NCBI GenBank assembly: GCA_038827615.1
Contig: JAWBNK010000001.1
Span: 868,290 to 932,289, forward strand
Length of the DNA: 64,000 nucleotides
Source of the DNA: Thermosphaera sp.
GTDB lineage: Archaea > Thermoproteota > Thermoprotei_A > Sulfolobales > Desulfurococcaceae
Direction: 5' to 3'
How positions within the stretch are numbered: position 1 is the first letter of the stretch; every line of letters begins with the position of its first letter. Shown in pieces: positions 26,192 to 34,315 of this stretch. The notes under the pieces were generated by a model. The model made no database searches. It was not told the origin of the DNA and worked only from the letters and a program-made list of their open reading frames with translations. Both the position numbers and the translations under genes were made by a program.

Positions 26192-26899
26192 TTAACCCTT
26201 AACTCCTATGAAATCCCATAAAGTCTTAGATTTCTTTCTCTTTTCAATAAACCATTCAGGTGCCTCGTTTTTCAAAATAGACCATGATCTCCTTATGAAG
26301 AAGGGGGGTTTCGTATAACCATTAAAGACTGTCTTAAGCCAATCTCTAGTCCTGGAGTCGGCCGGATAACCAGATCCAAAATCACCTGCGATTGCACGGC
26401 TTGCTGAAATATTGACATCTCTTGAAACCTTTGCCAGAATACTCGCCAAGGATACAACAGGATATTTTGAATCCGCCTCTGGTTCGATTTTTAATGAAAA
26501 ATTTTTCTCGAAAATATTCCTACACTCCTTTTCAATGATCTTATGTATACCCTTAACCTCGTCAACGTATATCTCAATAAAATAACTTCTCTCACGATTA
26601 ATTAATGAGCTGAAAAAACGTATGATTCTAACCACGCTTTGAGCTGTTAACAAATTAATGTTTTCCCGATCTATGCTCGCTGGTGGTAAAAAATCTATGA
26701 AGAATGAAATAGGCTTACTCATGACAGACTTGAACGAATTAAACCTCTCATCCGGATCCATGAGCTTGCTATCCTTTATCTTAACCTCATCACTCACATC
26801 TTTGATAAAACTCTTGTTCAACATCACGCCAGCAACAACCATGTCTCCTATAAGAGGTCCTCTGCCCGCTTCATCGATGCCAACAATGTATTCTACCAT
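26192..26899 (-). CDS. rnhB: Ribonuclease HII
   Basis: Cleaves RNA in RNA-DNA hybrids and initiates ribonucleotide excision repair. The N-terminal GIDEAGRGP carries the catalytic Asp-Glu and the GRG motif. The downstream IYVDEVKG and VSLASILAKVSRD segments match the family, the latter holding another acidic residue and the basic Lys/Arg set. Length 235 is usual for archaea. Start ATG 26899. Followed closely by the DRG-type GTPase. Confidence 0.95.
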   Translation of the reverse strand: MVEYIVGIDEAGRGPLIGDMVVAGVMLNKSFIKDVSDEVKIKDSKLMDPDERFNSFKSVMSKPISFFIDFLPPASIDRENINLLTAQSVVRIIRFFSSLINRERSYFIEIYVDEVKGIHKIIEKECRNIFEKNFSLKIEPEADSKYPVVSLASILAKVSRDVNISASRAIAGDFGSGYPADSRTRDWLKTVFNGYTKPPFFIRRSWSILKNEAPEWFIEKRKKSKTLWDFIGVKG

Positions 26900-26921
26900 C
26901 CCTTACATCCCGAGTCTTAAC

Positions 26922-27320
26922 TCACTTTTTCTTCGGAAGAATCACCTTTATGAAGTGTTTACCAACATCCCTAATTATTTCTGCATTAGAAATATCAACG
27001 TCGTGGGGTATCTTCAATTCAACCTTGTATCTCTTCAGTGAAACATTCCTATGTATGCTCCACTTCTCAAACCTAATCTCTTTAACAAGATCGCATTCAA
27101 TCTTCAACACAGACTCTGAAATCTTAATGGATAAAGCATTCAAATCGCCGTAGGGAAGATCAAGCATTATCTCATATCTATCTGGGTACTCGGAAACTGT
27201 ATATAAGGGTTCAATAATCCCAGTGGAGAATTGAACCATGTCTTCGAATCCGGATTCGAACTCCCGGATAAGGTCACGCATTTTCCTTCTAAATCTTTCG
27301 AAAACATCGTCGAAGCTCAT
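26922..27320 (-). CDS. Small heat-shock protein (alpha-crystallin domain)
   Basis: A 132-residue Hsp20-like chaperone. The N-terminal 35 residues are helical and charged (FERFRRKMRDLIREFE). The alpha-crystallin domain follows with YEIMLDLPYGDL, HRNVSLKRYKVELKIP and the final VILPKKK, which resembles the C-terminal anchoring region but lacks a clear IxI. ATG 27320 has GAGGGGGAT upstream. Lies between PAC2 and RNase HII genes on one strand. Confidence 0.82.
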   Translation of the reverse strand: MSFDDVFERFRRKMRDLIREFESGFEDMVQFSTGIIEPLYTVSEYPDRYEIMLDLPYGDLNALSIKISESVLKIECDLVKEIRFEKWSIHRNVSLKRYKVELKIPHDVDISNAEIIRDVGKHFIKVILPKKK

Positions 27321-27332
27321 ATCCCCCTCACC

Positions 27333-28136
27333 CTACATATACATTAGAGGCATTTGCCTCTCCATTTGCTTCTGCATGTCTATCATCGCCTTCTTTGTCT
27401 GTACCATTAGATCCCTTGTCCTCAACTTAATCAACTCAGCCTCCTCGAGTAATCTATGAATATCCACTTGAATCCCGATCAACTTACCTAGCACATCAAT
27501 GCCGAGCGCAGCCGCCTCGGGATCGGGGATGTCGAGAAATGATTCAACCATTAACACCATGGTTGGAATCCCCCTTCTCCTACCCTCCTTGAGCAGGACA
27601 CCGTAAGGTCCTACTACGAAGCCTTCTTTCAACTCTTCAACTCCTGCATCCTTAACAAGAGAATACAGCTCATTCTTGCTTGAGACCGCGAAAACCTGAG
27701 GCTTCTCTATTTCAAGCCTGTTGGGCACAGCCAGACCTGTAACAGCCAACATGTATTCAATGCCCACATCGCTGGCATAGCTGTGTATGCTATTAATGAA
27801 AGGGTGAATACTTGCTGGTTGCAACGGGATTTCAGATAGCAAGAGGAGGAAGCTTCGGTCCTCTGGCATGTACATTTGAACGGGACTTATTGGGGATGAC
27901 TCGTGGATAACCGATATCGGAGGCAGGTATACATGAGAGTCTACCTCACCCACCAAACTTAGCTTCTTTTCTATTACCAAGTGCCGGCAAGCAATCGATG
28001 AAACCAAGCCGGCATCTGGAAAACACAATATCATATATTTAGGCGTTGGAGTAGCATATGCGTCATAATACTCGTGGATTTGCATGTAGTTGAAGTCAAT
28101 CGTTCTCCTCGGACGTGCTAACACGTAATCCACCAC
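27333..28136 (-). CDS. PAC2-family proteasome assembly chaperone-like protein
   Basis: A 267-residue member of the PAC2 superfamily, recognised from MILCFPDAGLVSSIACRHLV near the N-terminus, LLLSEIPLQPASIHPF in the middle and VGPYGVLLKEGRRRGIPTMVL. In archaea these proteins (PbaA/PbaB type) form assemblies around the proteasome core, though not every member has that role. A helical C-terminal tail (RTRDLMVQTKKAMIDMQKQM) may be coiled-coil. Start GTG 28136. Confidence 0.88.
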   Translation of the reverse strand: MVDYVLARPRRTIDFNYMQIHEYYDAYATPTPKYMILCFPDAGLVSSIACRHLVIEKKLSLVGEVDSHVYLPPISVIHESSPISPVQMYMPEDRSFLLLLSEIPLQPASIHPFINSIHSYASDVGIEYMLAVTGLAVPNRLEIEKPQVFAVSSKNELYSLVKDAGVEELKEGFVVGPYGVLLKEGRRRGIPTMVLMVESFLDIPDPEAAALGIDVLGKLIGIQVDIHRLLEEAELIKLRTRDLMVQTKKAMIDMQKQMERQMPLMYM

Positions 28137-28193
28137 AAACTGTATCTATTATATATCAAGTTAAAGACGATTTTAAAGAAAACACGCCTAAAA

Positions 28194-28262
28194 GAGCTCA
28201 GCTACCCCGGAGTACGTAGTTCATCCGGCGAGTCGATATGGCACGACTTTCTTCATTGCTCA
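28194..28262 (-). ncRNA. Candidate C/D box guide sRNA, possible 23S PTC target
   Basis: On the minus strand: a terminal stem GAGC...GCTC, C box ATGAAGA (one mismatch to RTGATGA), degenerate D' CGAC, C' CGGATGA and D box CTGA directly before the closing stem. The guide before the D box ends CCGGGGTAG. From memory this pairs with CUACCCCGG of the conserved archaeal 23S peptidyl-transferase-centre sequence. It lies between cdvC and PAC2. The remaining 140 bases of the gap are A/T-rich with no recognised feature. Confidence 0.5.
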
Positions 28263-28405
28263 AAACTATTTTAAGTTCTCATAAATTTTATATTCTTTTA
28301 ACTCGAGCTATTTGGTTGTCATCAAAAAGTTTTCAAAACACATTACTCTGTTTTATTTCCCCGGTGTCTGCGAATTTTTGAGAGATAAGAATGATGATAG
28401 CATGC

Positions 28406-29569
28406 TCAGAGTGCGCCGTACCTCTCCATCCATTCTCGATAGGATTCCAACCATGTGGGATCTATGCTTGGTTTTCTCGTTTGAACCACCTTTATAATGT
28501 CATCCGTAGATATTGGTCTCTCAACCTTTTCCTTTCTATCTCCTTTCCCGAGGATGGTTTCATTGATCTCTTCAGCTACATTGTTCTGAACTTCCTTAAC
28601 TATACTAGCTATGTCGGCAGGCGTGTAGTACTCCGTGATATCGGCGAGTTTATCATAGTCGACGTTTTCAACTGGATATACCTCCTTCAATTTACTAATG
28701 TAGTGAATGAATAATTGCTTTCTCACATCTCTATTAGGCTGAGGAACATATATTCTCTTCTCGAATCTTCTTATAAACCCTATATCCAAGTTCCATGGTT
28801 TATTGGTCGCTCCAATTATAAACAATGGCAACCGATTGTTCTCCTTCTCTTTCAAACCATCCATCTCCTGAAGGAATTGGTTTCTCATTCTGCTTTCCCC
28901 GCCGATTTCATTACCGTATACTTGGAGCAAACCGTCTACTTCATCTATGAAGATTATGACAGGTGTCCCCCCGGAAGCGAATTCTCGTGCTTTATCGAAG
29001 ACTTTCTTAACGTTTTTCTCAGCATCACCCAACCACTTGCTCATAATTGTAGCAGGGCTTACGTTAATCAGAACCGCGTTTACTTCGTTTGCCAAGGCCA
29101 GCGAGATCTCAGTCTTCCCGCAACCAGGTGGGCCGAAGAGTAATATTCCCTTTGGCCACCCTAGAGGATAAAGTTCAGGGGTCCTAACCGGGTAGATAAC
29201 TGCCTTCTTCAAGGCTTTTTTAACTTCTTCCAAGTCTACTAGGTCGTCGAATTTTTTCTTATTACCTCTCCTATCCGGGGTTAGTATTTCGAAATCCGCG
29301 TCACTATCATTGGTTTTCGTTTCTCCACCTATTTTCTGCATTTTGTCGAGAGCTCTTGAAAGCATGTTAATTCGTTCCTTATATTTCTCGACAAGTTCTT
29401 TGTAGAAATCGCTCATCGCGGTATCCGGGTAGAGTTTTAAGTATTTTGTGAACAGTTCTATAGCGACTTTATAGTACTTTATTGCCGTCTCATAGTCTCC
29501 GCTCTTATCAGCTGCTACTGCTTTATGCGCGTATTCCGTGCCTTTATCTATTAAGTACTGCATGCTCAT
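28406..29569 (-). CDS. cdvC: CdvC, Vps4-like AAA ATPase of the division machinery
   Basis: Disassembles and remodels ESCRT-III (CdvB) filaments during archaeal cell division. The N-terminal MIT domain (about 1-75) is helical (IDKGTEYAHKAVAADKSGDY). The AAA module has Walker A GPPGCGKTEISLALA, Walker B VIIFIDEVDGL and the arginine-finger region GFIRRFEKRIYVP. ATG 29569 is chosen over GTG 29578 because GGTG precedes it at suitable spacing. It lies 38 bases after cdvB. Confidence 0.97.
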   Translation of the reverse strand: MSMQYLIDKGTEYAHKAVAADKSGDYETAIKYYKVAIELFTKYLKLYPDTAMSDFYKELVEKYKERINMLSRALDKMQKIGGETKTNDSDADFEILTPDRRGNKKKFDDLVDLEEVKKALKKAVIYPVRTPELYPLGWPKGILLFGPPGCGKTEISLALANEVNAVLINVSPATIMSKWLGDAEKNVKKVFDKAREFASGGTPVIIFIDEVDGLLQVYGNEIGGESRMRNQFLQEMDGLKEKENNRLPLFIIGATNKPWNLDIGFIRRFEKRIYVPQPNRDVRKQLFIHYISKLKEVYPVENVDYDKLADITEYYTPADIASIVKEVQNNVAEEINETILGKGDRKEKVERPISTDDIIKVVQTRKPSIDPTWLESYREWMERYGAL

Positions 29570-29607
29570 AGCGATCACCGTCGAAGCGGGTTTAAAAAAC
29601 CCTGAAT

Positions 29608-30471
29608 TTAGAAGCGTTTTAACTTAACGAGACCTCTGGATTCGAGATTCCTTAAGGCAACGTAAACGACTTCTTTCCTAACTCTATACTTGCTAGTGAA
29701 CGTAGCTATGTCGAGTATTCCTCCCTTGGCCCTTAGCTCATCAAGCAGCCACTGCTCGACTACGTTCACGGGGACTTCAACCGGCTCCGTCTTCTTAATA
29801 GCTAATGCTTGCTGTTGTTCCTTTACCTCAACCTTTGGTTCCCCGCCGGCTTGAACAGCACTCTCCAGTATTTTTAACTCGCTAGGTGGCGGGGGCGGGA
29901 GTAGTGGGGCTTCAATGCTCTTCAAGGACTGCTGAGAACTACCCTGCCGTACCGAATGCGGAGTCTTCCCCAACATGTGTGAGGGCAGAGGCTCTGCAGT
30001 GGTTTCTATTAAGATGTCTTCAACCTTCTTCCTCAGGCTTCTCAGCTGGTTGAGTAGATCGGGAGCAATCTTAGCCACTTCGGGCTCTATTCTCTGGAGC
30101 TCCTCCATTACTCCAGGCAGATCCTTCATAGGTTCTTCAACGTACGCTAAAGTCTCTAATCTATACCTGACTCTAGCGAGGTCGAGAATGGCTTTTTCGA
30201 ACAGAGTCTTATAGCCAACTATGTTGTTTATCTCTTCGTTTATTATGTTTTGAAACTCTTTATCATTTTCATTGCTCAAGAGCTTAGCTCTTTTTTGATG
30301 TTCCTCGAGAACTGATTCGAGACTTTTCTTCGAAGCCTCTATTGTTCTAATCATTCTATCCATCATTGCAACCGACTCTAGAATGCTTTTCTTCATGGGA
30401 TCTCTAGCTTTCAGTAAACCTGTTATCTTGCTCCATAAACCGATCCTTGAATAACTAACCGAGGCAGACAT
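29608..30471 (-). CDS. cdvB: CdvB, ESCRT-III-like division protein
   Basis: Filament-forming division protein. The N-terminal ESCRT-III core (about 1-150) is helical and charged. The proline-rich MIM2-like motif APLLPPPPPSELK (near 190) would bind the CdvC MIT domain. A C-terminal broken winged helix (EQWLLDELRAKGGILDIATF, about 235-287) is the CdvA-binding domain known from Sulfolobus. Start ATG 30471 with GGGGT upstream. It has its own TATA-like box and sits between cdvA and cdvC. Confidence 0.97.
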   Translation of the reverse strand: MSASVSYSRIGLWSKITGLLKARDPMKKSILESVAMMDRMIRTIEASKKSLESVLEEHQKRAKLLSNENDKEFQNIINEEINNIVGYKTLFEKAILDLARVRYRLETLAYVEEPMKDLPGVMEELQRIEPEVAKIAPDLLNQLRSLRKKVEDILIETTAEPLPSHMLGKTPHSVRQGSSQQSLKSIEAPLLPPPPPSELKILESAVQAGGEPKVEVKEQQQALAIKKTEPVEVPVNVVEQWLLDELRAKGGILDIATFTSKYRVRKEVVYVALRNLESRGLVKLKRF

Positions 30472-30518
30472 GTGTTATACCCCAGTGCAAACCTGTAAAA
30501 AGATGCTCATGAAAAACG

Positions 30519-30530
30519 TTTTTAAATAAG
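30519..30530 (-). promoter_or_regulatory. TATA-like promoter element of cdvB
   Basis: On the minus strand CTTATTTAAAAA lies about 50 bases before the cdvB ATG in the 83-base gap after cdvA. That placement would give a leader of about 20-25 bases. It suggests that cdvB-cdvC can be transcribed separately from cdvA, as reported for Sulfolobus. Confidence 0.45.
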
Positions 30531-30554
30531 GGGATGAATAATAACGGGGTAATA

Positions 30555-31247
30555 CTAACCCTCTAAAACAACAACCTGCATTGGTTGCTGAGTGTCCTGC
30601 TGTATAGCGACCGAACCTTCTTTCTTTACAATAACATCAACTGGCAGGTTCTCCAAAGCTTCTATTCGATCCAGGTGTTTTTTCACGCTCTCTTTCTCCA
30701 ATAAGATCACGTCCATGTTTTTCCTGACAAGGTCTGCAGCCAGTTTATAAGATTTCTCTGGGATTTCCCCACCAATATAACTGACTTTCAAGTTGGTCAT
30801 GCATTTCTCGAGCTCAACCATTATATCCTCTATCTCATGCAATCTCTTTCTCAACATTTCCTTAACAGCTTTTGACTCCTCCTTTATTTTAATAAGTGTT
30901 TCATCAAGTCGTTTCCTATACTCCTCATAGGCATGCTTTGGTACTTCCTTACGCGAATTCAATTCTTCAAGGGCAGCAATCCTTTTCTTTAACCTCTCCA
31001 ACCTATTCTCAGTTACAAGAGCGTTGTACTCCCACTCTGATAGCAACACTATGTTGCCATTCTCAAACTTGAATCTATCTATTGGAAACTGTTTGAATTC
31101 AAAATCTCCAATGCTAACCTCTAACGAAGTAATGTTACCATCAGAGTCGCTATAGAAGCTTATTAAATACCCTACTCGTCGGCCATATGGATCGTTAACT
31201 GGTTTGCCCAAGTATTCATCTATGTTTTCAACCTTCACGCCTATCAT
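30555..31247 (-). CDS. cdvA: CdvA, membrane-recruiting division protein
   Basis: Crenarchaeal-specific protein that marks the division site and recruits CdvB. The N-terminal PRC-barrel-like beta domain (VENIDEYLGKPVNDPYGRRV) is followed by a long coiled-coil (about 85-200). The C-terminal tail (VIVKKEGSVAIQQDTQQP) corresponds to the ESCRT-III-binding peptide. The ATG at 31247 is preferred over GTG 31256 because GGTGGATCTA precedes it. A TATA-like TTTTTAAAG lies about 35 bases upstream. Confidence 0.95.
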   Translation of the reverse strand: MIGVKVENIDEYLGKPVNDPYGRRVGYLISFYSDSDGNITSLEVSIGDFEFKQFPIDRFKFENGNIVLLSEWEYNALVTENRLERLKKRIAALEELNSRKEVPKHAYEEYRKRLDETLIKIKEESKAVKEMLRKRLHEIEDIMVELEKCMTNLKVSYIGGEIPEKSYKLAADLVRKNMDVILLEKESVKKHLDRIEALENLPVDVIVKKEGSVAIQQDTQQPMQVVVLEG

Positions 31248-31352
31248 TAGATCCACCGTTGAGGTAATACCTTGTAAATACTTTAAAAATCCCCAGCCCC
31301 GTTGATCCGTTCCTCATACATCAATAGTAAATTGAATAAGAGCACAAGGATA

Positions 31353-31425
31353 ATTGAATCAGAAGCCTGGTAGCTGGCATCGCCAATCGGCTTTCCACGC
31401 TTTTAACCCTCATCATCGAGACAAT
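31353..31425 (-). ncRNA. Candidate C/D box guide sRNA
   Basis: On the minus strand: perfect C box ATGATGA (31416-31410), then 19 bases, D' CCGA, a weak C' (GCGATGC), 14 guide bases ending CCAGGCTT and the D box CTGA (31362-31359). ATTG and CAAT flank the unit and could close it. Box spacing fits archaeal sRNAs. It lies in the 277-base gap between cdvA and the small membrane-protein gene. Guide targets not identified. Confidence 0.45.
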
Positions 31426-31524
31426 GTAAGGTTTAACCACTATATAAACAGAAAGCTTAATAGGCTATATGTGTCCGAGGTTTTAAATTCCAATCTAATA
31501 GGATGTGTGAACAGGGGATCATGG

Positions 31525-31770
31525 ATGGGGTTTGAGGACGCTGCAAGAATATTCACTGCAATAGGAGGGGTAGTCGACAAGATAACCGGGGTTGGAGGAA
31601 TATTATTTCTCATAGGATTTATAATAGTGTTCACAATATTCATGGGCTTCGTAGTAACGTTACTGGTTAGAGCAATCAAAATGCTTCCGAATATGACGCC
31701 GGGTCAATTCTTAAAGTTCACACTAGTCGTAGCAATAAGCTTGATGATCGTTGGGCTGTTAATCCCTTAA
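31525..31770 (+). CDS. Small two-helix membrane protein divergent from cdvA
   Basis: An 81-residue protein starting MGFEDAARIFTAIGG. Two strongly hydrophobic segments (about 22-48 and 60-81) flank a short loop, RAIKMLPNMTPGQF. ATG 31525 has AGGGGATC upstream. In-frame codons extend upstream to 31354 but cross a C/D sRNA candidate and lack coding character. The position opposite cdvA suggests a link to division or envelope, which is only an inference. No family recognised. A small export channel subunit or an archaellum/pilin-type protein would be alternatives. Confidence 0.65.
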   Translation: MGFEDAARIFTAIGGVVDKITGVGGILFLIGFIIVFTIFMGFVVTLLVRAIKMLPNMTPGQFLKFTLVVAISLMIVGLLIP

Positions 31771-31817
31771 TGCTTAAAAAGTTTTTAAATTAGGATATTA
31801 TCCCTGATTTTAGCCTT

Positions 31818-33131
31818 CTAGGGTTTCCTTAGAAAGACGCTGAATCCAGGGTATCTTGGATTATCAAGCTCCTCTTCTATCTCAAGTAAACGATTATACT
31901 TAGCAGTTCTTTCACCTCTTGCTGGTGCACCAGTCTTTATTAAGCCTGTGCACAGTCCAACGGATATGTCAGCTATTGAAGTATCCTCGGTCTCACCGCT
32001 TCTATGACTTATTATTGCCCTGTATCCATTTGCTTGCGCCATTTTGACAACCTCGAGAGTTTCGCTAAGTGTTCCAACCTGGTTGACCTTAACTAATATA
32101 GCATTTCCCGCCTTTGACTCCACACCCTTCCTAAACCTTGTTGGATTCGTAGTGAACAGGTCGTCTCCAACAACAAGTATTTTACTCCCAAACCTGGCAG
32201 TGATTTCTTTAAATCCCTCGAAATCCTCCTCATGTAGCGGATCCTCTATGCTGACTATCGGGTATTCGCTTATTAGCTTTTCGTAGAATTCTATTAACTG
32301 ATCCCTACTGAACTCGGAACCTTCTAGAATGTAGACTCCTTTATCCTCCCTGTAAAACTGGCTGCTTGCAACATCCAGTGCCAACGCTATTTGAGACCAC
32401 GGATCGTATCCCGCCGTCTTTATAGCCTCCATTATAAGATCAAGCGCGTCTCTCACCTTCTCCAGAGGAGGAGCGTATCCCCCCTCATCACCAACGTTTA
32501 CTGCTTGGGGACCATATTTTTCCTTTAAAATCTTTTTTAAATCAAAATACACCTCAACTGCCGCTCTTATAGCCTCCTTCAACGAGCTGAAGCCAGCGGG
32601 AACTATCATGAACTCTTGGAAATCCAGCTTGTTTCCAGCATGAACTCCTCCGTTAATTATGTTTAGCATTGGAACCGGTAGTGTATCCGCTACATAACCT
32701 CCTAGATAGGCATAGAGCGGGAGACCCATGGTAGATGCAGCCGCTTTCGCTACTGAGAGGCTAGTAGCCACAATAGCGTTTCCCCCTATTCGTCCCTTAT
32801 TGGGAGTACCATCGATCTCTATCATCTTCCTGTCGATAACGTTTTGCCTGCGAGAGTCCAATCCGATCAGAGCAGGTGAAAGTATTTTGTTAACGTTTTC
32901 AACAGCCTTGTAAACTCCTTTTCCCTTGTACTCTTTTCCACCATCGCGTAGTTCAACGGCCTCGTGGACGCCCGTCGAAGCACCACTTGGAGCGTTGGCG
33001 ATGCCGACGCCCAGTCCTTCAGTGATTGTTTTAACCTGGATAGTGGGGTTGCCCCGACTATCGAGAATGAGTCTTGCCTTAACGTCTTTAATAGCGAAAG
33101 ATTCATCATATATATGTGTGGTAATGTACAA
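31818..33131 (-). CDS. eno: Enolase
   Basis: Interconverts 2-phosphoglycerate and phosphoenolpyruvate in glycolysis and gluconeogenesis. Marker segments are LDSRGNPTIQV, APSGASTG (substrate loop), SIEDPLHEED, VVGDDLFTTNP and the signature ISHRSGETEDT. Length 437 is normal. Start TTG 33131 with GGTGAGTTAA upstream; no other in-frame start precedes the conserved N-terminus. It diverges from the gene at 33157 with only 25 bases between start codons. Confidence 0.97.
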   Translation of the reverse strand: MYITTHIYDESFAIKDVKARLILDSRGNPTIQVKTITEGLGVGIANAPSGASTGVHEAVELRDGGKEYKGKGVYKAVENVNKILSPALIGLDSRRQNVIDRKMIEIDGTPNKGRIGGNAIVATSLSVAKAAASTMGLPLYAYLGGYVADTLPVPMLNIINGGVHAGNKLDFQEFMIVPAGFSSLKEAIRAAVEVYFDLKKILKEKYGPQAVNVGDEGGYAPPLEKVRDALDLIMEAIKTAGYDPWSQIALALDVASSQFYREDKGVYILEGSEFSRDQLIEFYEKLISEYPIVSIEDPLHEEDFEGFKEITARFGSKILVVGDDLFTTNPTRFRKGVESKAGNAILVKVNQVGTLSETLEVVKMAQANGYRAIISHRSGETEDTSIADISVGLCTGLIKTGAPARGERTAKYNRLLEIEEELDNPRYPGFSVFLRKP

Positions 33132-33156
33132 TTAACTCACCATGAGGGATTAATCA

Positions 33157-33480
33157 TTGAACCAGATTATAGGTTTAACTTTATATGTCATAATCCCTTA
33201 CGCGGCGTGGGTTTTAACAACTGGTTTATTGTTCAATAAGATCAAGAGTCCTTTGATTTACAATTTAATCATCCATTTACTTTATGTCTCATCTGTTTTA
33301 TTCATAGGATTTAAAACGGCGCAAAACACTCCACCAGTGGAGGCTTTAACGGCCGTCGCGGCGGGGCTCTTACTGCTCGCATATTACTCTCGATCCAAGA
33401 AGAGTTTTCTAAGAACGATTTTAACACCAATTCCATATTTAATAATCCTCGCGACATATGTATTAGAGATCAGCTGGTGA
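33157..33480 (+). CDS. Small membrane protein, unknown function
   Basis: A 107-residue protein with four hydrophobic segments (about 4-24, 32-52, 60-78 and 87-105) and a basic loop RSKKSFLR. Start TTG with GAGGGATTAATCA upstream. The stop overlaps the first possible start of the following zinc-ribbon gene, so it is the first of a three-gene unit with that gene and the signal peptidase. No family recognised. Confidence 0.65.
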   Translation: MNQIIGLTLYVIIPYAAWVLTTGLLFNKIKSPLIYNLIIHLLYVSSVLFIGFKTAQNTPPVEALTAVAAGLLLLAYYSRSKKSFLRTILTPIPYLIILATYVLEISW

Positions 33481-33485
33481 TTCGC

Positions 33486-33803
33486 GTGAGTGATCCCGGG
33501 AGAAACAACAATCTAAAATGCCCTAGGTGCGGGTCAACCAATATAAACGTGGTGAAATCGTGGCAACTAGTAGCCCCTATTCCAGATGCGCGGGGGAGAA
33601 TCACTATCACGGTAATGGGCGTTGTACAGTGTGGAAATTGTGGATATAAGTGGAAAACAACCATTAGTAAGTTGAAGGTTGGCGGTAGTTCCCTCGAAAT
33701 CGAAGGAGGTAGAAGCAAGAAAGTTCTGGAAGGCGAGCCGGAGGAGAGAGAGACAAAGGAGATCGTGCTTGATATATCAGACATTCTTAATGAAAAGGAT
33801 TAA
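33486..33803 (+). CDS. Zinc-ribbon protein
   Basis: A 105-residue protein with one treble-type zinc ribbon: CPRCGSTNINVV in the N-terminal part and VVQCGNCGYKWKT about 35 residues later. A charged, disordered-looking C-terminal tail follows. The ribbon resembles those of transcription or RNA-binding factors, but I cannot assign it. GTG 33486 is chosen because GGTG lies six bases upstream; GTG 33477 is an alternative. The 3' end overlaps the signal peptidase start by 14 bases. Confidence 0.65.
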   Translation: MSDPGRNNNLKCPRCGSTNINVVKSWQLVAPIPDARGRITITVMGVVQCGNCGYKWKTTISKLKVGGSSLEIEGGRSKKVLEGEPEERETKEIVLDISDILNEKD

Positions 33804-34290
33804 TTATTCCAGGTTAAAGCCGTACGTGTCATTATTGGAGCTTATCATAGCACTAGTACTAGTAATTATCATTGCAAACCCTTTAATCCTTTCAACCATA
33901 ACAGGCTCTCAAGCCCCCTTAGCCGTTGTGAAGGGCGAAAGCATGTTACCAGTCCTCAGAGAAGGCGATATCGTATTCACGTACAGACCATCCCCCTCTG
34001 AGATTAATATTGGAGACGTCATCGTTTTCAGAGCTTCCTCTAACAAGCTAATCATACATAGAGTTGTCGACGTGAAGATTATTGGAGGCAATTACTACTA
34101 CGTCACAAAAGGAGACAACAATTACGGTCCCGACATTATCTATTTCGATCTCGTTGGAAACCAACCGCTCGGGGTTAGCTATAATAGAGTTGTCGGAAAG
34201 GTTCTCAGCTTGAATGACATGGTTGTGAAAATACCATATCTAGGTTACATATCTCTATGGTTCCAGGAGATTCGTTCCTCATTAATATGA
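33790..34290 (+). CDS. Type I signal peptidase, archaeal S26B type
   Basis: Removes signal peptides from exported proteins. One N-terminal membrane segment (about 14-35) is followed by the catalytic domain. The nucleophile is Ser51 in GESMLP and the general base is probably His90 (IIHRVV), replacing the bacterial lysine. GDNNYGPD (108-115) carries candidate aspartates. A weaker hydrophobic C-terminus may be a second anchor. ATG 33790 gives 166 residues; longer upstream frames lie within the zinc-ribbon gene and are not used. Confidence 0.92.
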   Translation: MKRINYSRLKPYVSLLELIIALVLVIIIANPLILSTITGSQAPLAVVKGESMLPVLREGDIVFTYRPSPSEINIGDVIVFRASSNKLIIHRVVDVKIIGGNYYYVTKGDNNYGPDIIYFDLVGNQPLGVSYNRVVGKVLSLNDMVVKIPYLGYISLWFQEIRSSLI

Positions 34291-34315
34291 TGAGACGGAA
34301 ATAGTTAATTAACAA

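Noticed and set aside
27241-27268. GAATCCGGATTCGAA resembling a tRNA T-arm
   Set aside because: It lies within the Hsp20 coding region; no acceptor, D or anticodon arms can be formed around it.
28370-28405. Plus-strand ATGATGA just after cdvC as a further C box
   Set aside because: No D box (CTGA) occurs at suitable distance on the same strand.
31354-31524. Upstream in-frame extension of the small membrane protein
   Set aside because: It crosses the C/D sRNA candidate, lacks a ribosome-binding site and reads unlike protein; ATG 31525 has AGGGGATC upstream.
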